A program made the translations under genes and the position numbers. The notes below the pieces were generated by a model. That model was not told the DNA's origin and searched no databases. It worked only from the letters and a program-made list of their open reading frames with translations. DNA of 16,915 nucleotides from Prevotellaceae bacterium UBA6417 (GTDB lineage: Bacteria > Bacteroidota > Bacteroidia > Bacteroidales > Bacteroidaceae): positions 1-16,915 of the forward strand of contig DJPH01000003.1 of assembly GCA_002439755.1 (NCBI GenBank), in the 5' to 3' direction. Shown here piece after piece: positions 14,796 through 16,915 of the stretch. Position 1 is the first letter of the stretch. The number at the start of each line of letters is the position of its first letter.

Positions 14796-16915
14796 ATGAA
14801 CAGAGGCCTTTTAAGAGCACTATTCTTTGCTTTATTGTTTGGCGTTTCCATAATCTCTCTATATGGTGAACGTCAGTATTCTATTTGGGGTTTCACATTT
14901 AATAAATTAACAAGGAGTCCTTTGGACAGTGTGAAAGTTGTTCTTGAGCATTCGAATGGGACGGCTGATACAACCTATTCAGCAATGAGGAGGGTCAATT
15001 ACAAGTCGCGTCCTTTCTTTTCTTTTGACAAACTTACAGAGGGTGAATATATCTTGCATTGTTTTCATAAAGGTTATGAGGCCGTCAAGTTGCCGGTTTC
15101 GATCAAGAAACAGAACAATTCGTTGATAGTGTTGGATTTTATTTATCTGGCTCCTAAAAAGGAACATCGTTTGGGTGAAGCCAAGGTTCGCGCCAGTCGC
15201 ATCAAGATGTATCACAAGGGCGATACGGTGGTGTTTGATGCCGACGCTTTCAACTTGTCGAAAGGAAGCATGCTGGAGGCCTTGATAGCCGAGTTGCCCG
15301 GAGTGAAAATGAACGACAATGGCGAGATATTTGTGAATGACAGGAAGGTGGATGACCTTTATCTGAACGGCAAGGACTTTTTCAGGGGCAACCGGTTTGT
15401 GCTGTTGGAAAACCTGCCTTCATACATGGTGAAGGATATCAAGGTGTATGAACGGGACTATGCACTCAGACGACCTACAGATCCGAAACCTTATACGATG
15501 GATGTGGTGCTGAAGAAACAGTATGCCCAGGGATGGATAGCCAACGCGGAACTGGCCGGCGGAACATCGGAGCGTTATCTGGGTCGCATGTTCGGTTTGC
15601 GGTTTACGAATTGTTCCCGTCTGAGCCTGTATGGTGACATGAACAATGTGAATGACAACCGCAAGCCCGGCTATACGGGCGATTGGGAACCTCAGGATGC
15701 ATTGAGAGGCCGCCAACGAACACGCAAGGGCGGTGTGGACTTCTATGTGGAAGACAAGATGGATATGTGGTCGTTCAATACTGCCAATGAGGTGAACGAT
15801 TCCCGTGCCAATACAGAAACGGAAGAAAAGGGAACGACATTCCTTCCCGCCGGAAACGCCTATCGGCAGTCTTTATCACGCCAAGTCTCGAAAAACACGC
15901 AATGGAAGAGCCGAAACAAATGGAATCTCAAGATTGGAAACCCCGAACAGCTGACACAGCCTATAAATATGGAGGCGACAGCCAACATTAGCTACCGTAC
16001 ATTCAACAGTGACCTTGCATCGAAAACGGCAGACCAGGATTTGCCGTTCGACAGTTTAGGTTCCATCGATTTTGGCAGGCTGCTTGCCGCCACATCCGAG
16101 AGCCAATGGTATTCGCACCTGTTGAACCGTTCGCAATCGGATGCTTTTCAACGAGGCTATGAGTTGAAAGCCGATGGCAAGTTAGAAGGACGTTTTAGTC
16201 CTAAAAAATCAACCAACAGCCTCTTTTCCAATTTCTATTGGAACTATACAAAAAGCAATACCACAGGCTACAGCCGGCAGCGCATAGACTATCCCGCCGG
16301 AGGGGATGCGGCCGGAAACGTTTACCGCCATTTGTATAACCGTACTCCGTATGAGAAATACGGAATGTCGGGGAGACTGGAATATGCCTACTGGCTGCCT
16401 TTCAATGTGGGAATCTTGCCAAGTGTGGAATACCGCCACAATTACAACTCGTCAGACCGCACACTGTTCAATCTGGAACGTCTGGACAAGTGGGGCGTGG
16501 ATGATGGACGAAGCCTGACGGATCTCCCGTCGACACGCGATTCCCTGCAGATGGCTTTCGATGCCGCCAACAGCTACTACAGTTCTACTTATGAAAACAG
16601 TGTAGTGACAGCCGTGAGCATCCAGGGAGAAGTGCCCATCAAGGATAATGCCTACCGCACTTATATCAATGTCAACCTGCCGCTCAATACGGACCATACC
16701 AAACTGTATTATGACCGGGGGACTCTGCAGGCGGAACTTCACCGTGTGACAAGGTTCTTCACCCCGAATGCCAACTTTAGCGTTTATGACTATAAGAGAA
16801 AGATGAGCTATGGTATCGATATGAGTTCCTATACTTCTGCTCCCTCGTTGGTATACAAATTGGATATTACGGATGATGTCAACCCGCTGTACATACAGCG
16901 CGGCAACAGTTCGTT
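14796..16915 (+). CDS. Outer-membrane beta-barrel protein, barrel 3 (3' end cut off)
   Basis: The frame stays open to the window edge, giving 706 residues of an expected ~950-1000. A signal peptide is present (MNRGLLRALFFALLFGVSIISLYG). The regulatory-like domain (about 27-125) is strongly diverged from those of barrels 1 and 2. The plug-like domain is well conserved (IKMYHKGDTVVFDADAFN, then ELPGVKMNDNGEIFVNDRKV), and barrel strands follow, including a partial (D/N)PLYIQRGNSS motif at the edge where the paralogues have DPLNIY.GN. An ATG five bases upstream (14791) reaches a stop after two codons and was rejected. Position after precursor 3 and its hairpin repeats the order of cassette 1, so it is probably the cognate outer-membrane partner. 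Direction of transport cannot be read from the sequence. Confidence 0.8.
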   Translation, partial: MNRGLLRALFFALLFGVSIISLYGERQYSIWGFTFNKLTRSPLDSVKVVLEHSNGTADTTYSAMRRVNYKSRPFFSFDKLTEGEYILHCFHKGYEAVKLPVSIKKQNNSLIVLDFIYLAPKKEHRLGEAKVRASRIKMYHKGDTVVFDADAFNLSKGSMLEALIAELPGVKMNDNGEIFVNDRKVDDLYLNGKDFFRGNRFVLLENLPSYMVKDIKVYERDYALRRPTDPKPYTMDVVLKKQYAQGWIANAELAGGTSERYLGRMFGLRFTNCSRLSLYGDMNNVNDNRKPGYTGDWEPQDALRGRQRTRKGGVDFYVEDKMDMWSFNTANEVNDSRANTETEEKGTTFLPAGNAYRQSLSRQVSKNTQWKSRNKWNLKIGNPEQLTQPINMEATANISYRTFNSDLASKTADQDLPFDSLGSIDFGRLLAATSESQWYSHLLNRSQSDAFQRGYELKADGKLEGRFSPKKSTNSLFSNFYWNYTKSNTTGYSRQRIDYPAGGDAAGNVYRHLYNRTPYEKYGMSGRLEYAYWLPFNVGILPSVEYRHNYNSSDRTLFNLERLDKWGVDDGRSLTDLPSTRDSLQMAFDAANSYYSSTYENSVVTAVSIQGEVPIKDNAYRTYINVNLPLNTDHTKLYYDRGTLQAELHRVTRFFTPNANFSVYDYKRKMSYGIDMSSYTSAPSLVYKLDITDDVNPLYIQRGNSS

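Overview
The window looks like accessory DNA from a gut-type Bacteroidales (Bacteroides, Phocaeicola, Parabacteroides or Prevotella-like). Supporting signs are promoters of the Bacteroides type (TTTG, about 19 nt, TAnnTTTG), start codons without clear Shine-Dalgarno sites, large PF14905-type outer-membrane barrels with a carboxypeptidase-regulatory-like N-terminus, and a small secreted DUF3244-like protein. All genes are on the + strand.

The main content is a family of tandem cassettes that look like an uncharacterised ribosomal peptide (RiPP-type) system. A full cassette reads: ~90-bp inverted-repeat element, promoter, peptide-type glycosyltransferase fused to a LanC-like domain, radical SAM/SPASM maturase, Cys-rich precursor peptide, intergenic hairpin, outer-membrane beta-barrel protein. 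Cassette 1 spans about 411-7055. Cassette 3 spans about 10391 to the right edge, where its barrel gene is cut off. Between them (7056-10357) is a reduced cassette 2 with no maturation enzymes. In it, the precursor peptide is joined in frame to the barrel protein because the stop codon expected between them is missing. Left of cassette 1 is a small secreted protein gene (23-406), which probably ends an upstream operon.

Inferred working model: the leader, with a conserved E/G-I/M-P...EG..xGG block, recruits the SPASM radical SAM enzyme and the glycosyltransferase/LanC-like protein. These would modify a core built from Cys repeats: C-N-x-x every 4 residues in precursor 1, mostly C-x4 in precursor 3. 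The product would then be handled at the outer membrane by the paired barrel protein. The glycosyltransferase domain carries motifs of polypeptide GalNAc-transferases (DxH, a GCEEQY..S.K.WLEGG block and a late GHIYR). The LanC-like domain keeps the glycine-rich toroid repeats but shows no Cys/Cys-His zinc ligands. No LanB/LanM-type dehydratase, peptidase or ABC exporter lies in the window, so the chemistry and the export route remain open.

Points most worth checking are the precursor-barrel fusion, an A7 frameshift or slippage site in the leader of precursor 3, the long inverted repeats that punctuate the cassettes, and hairpins placed between precursor and barrel genes. All family assignments are from motif reading by eye; no database search was run.
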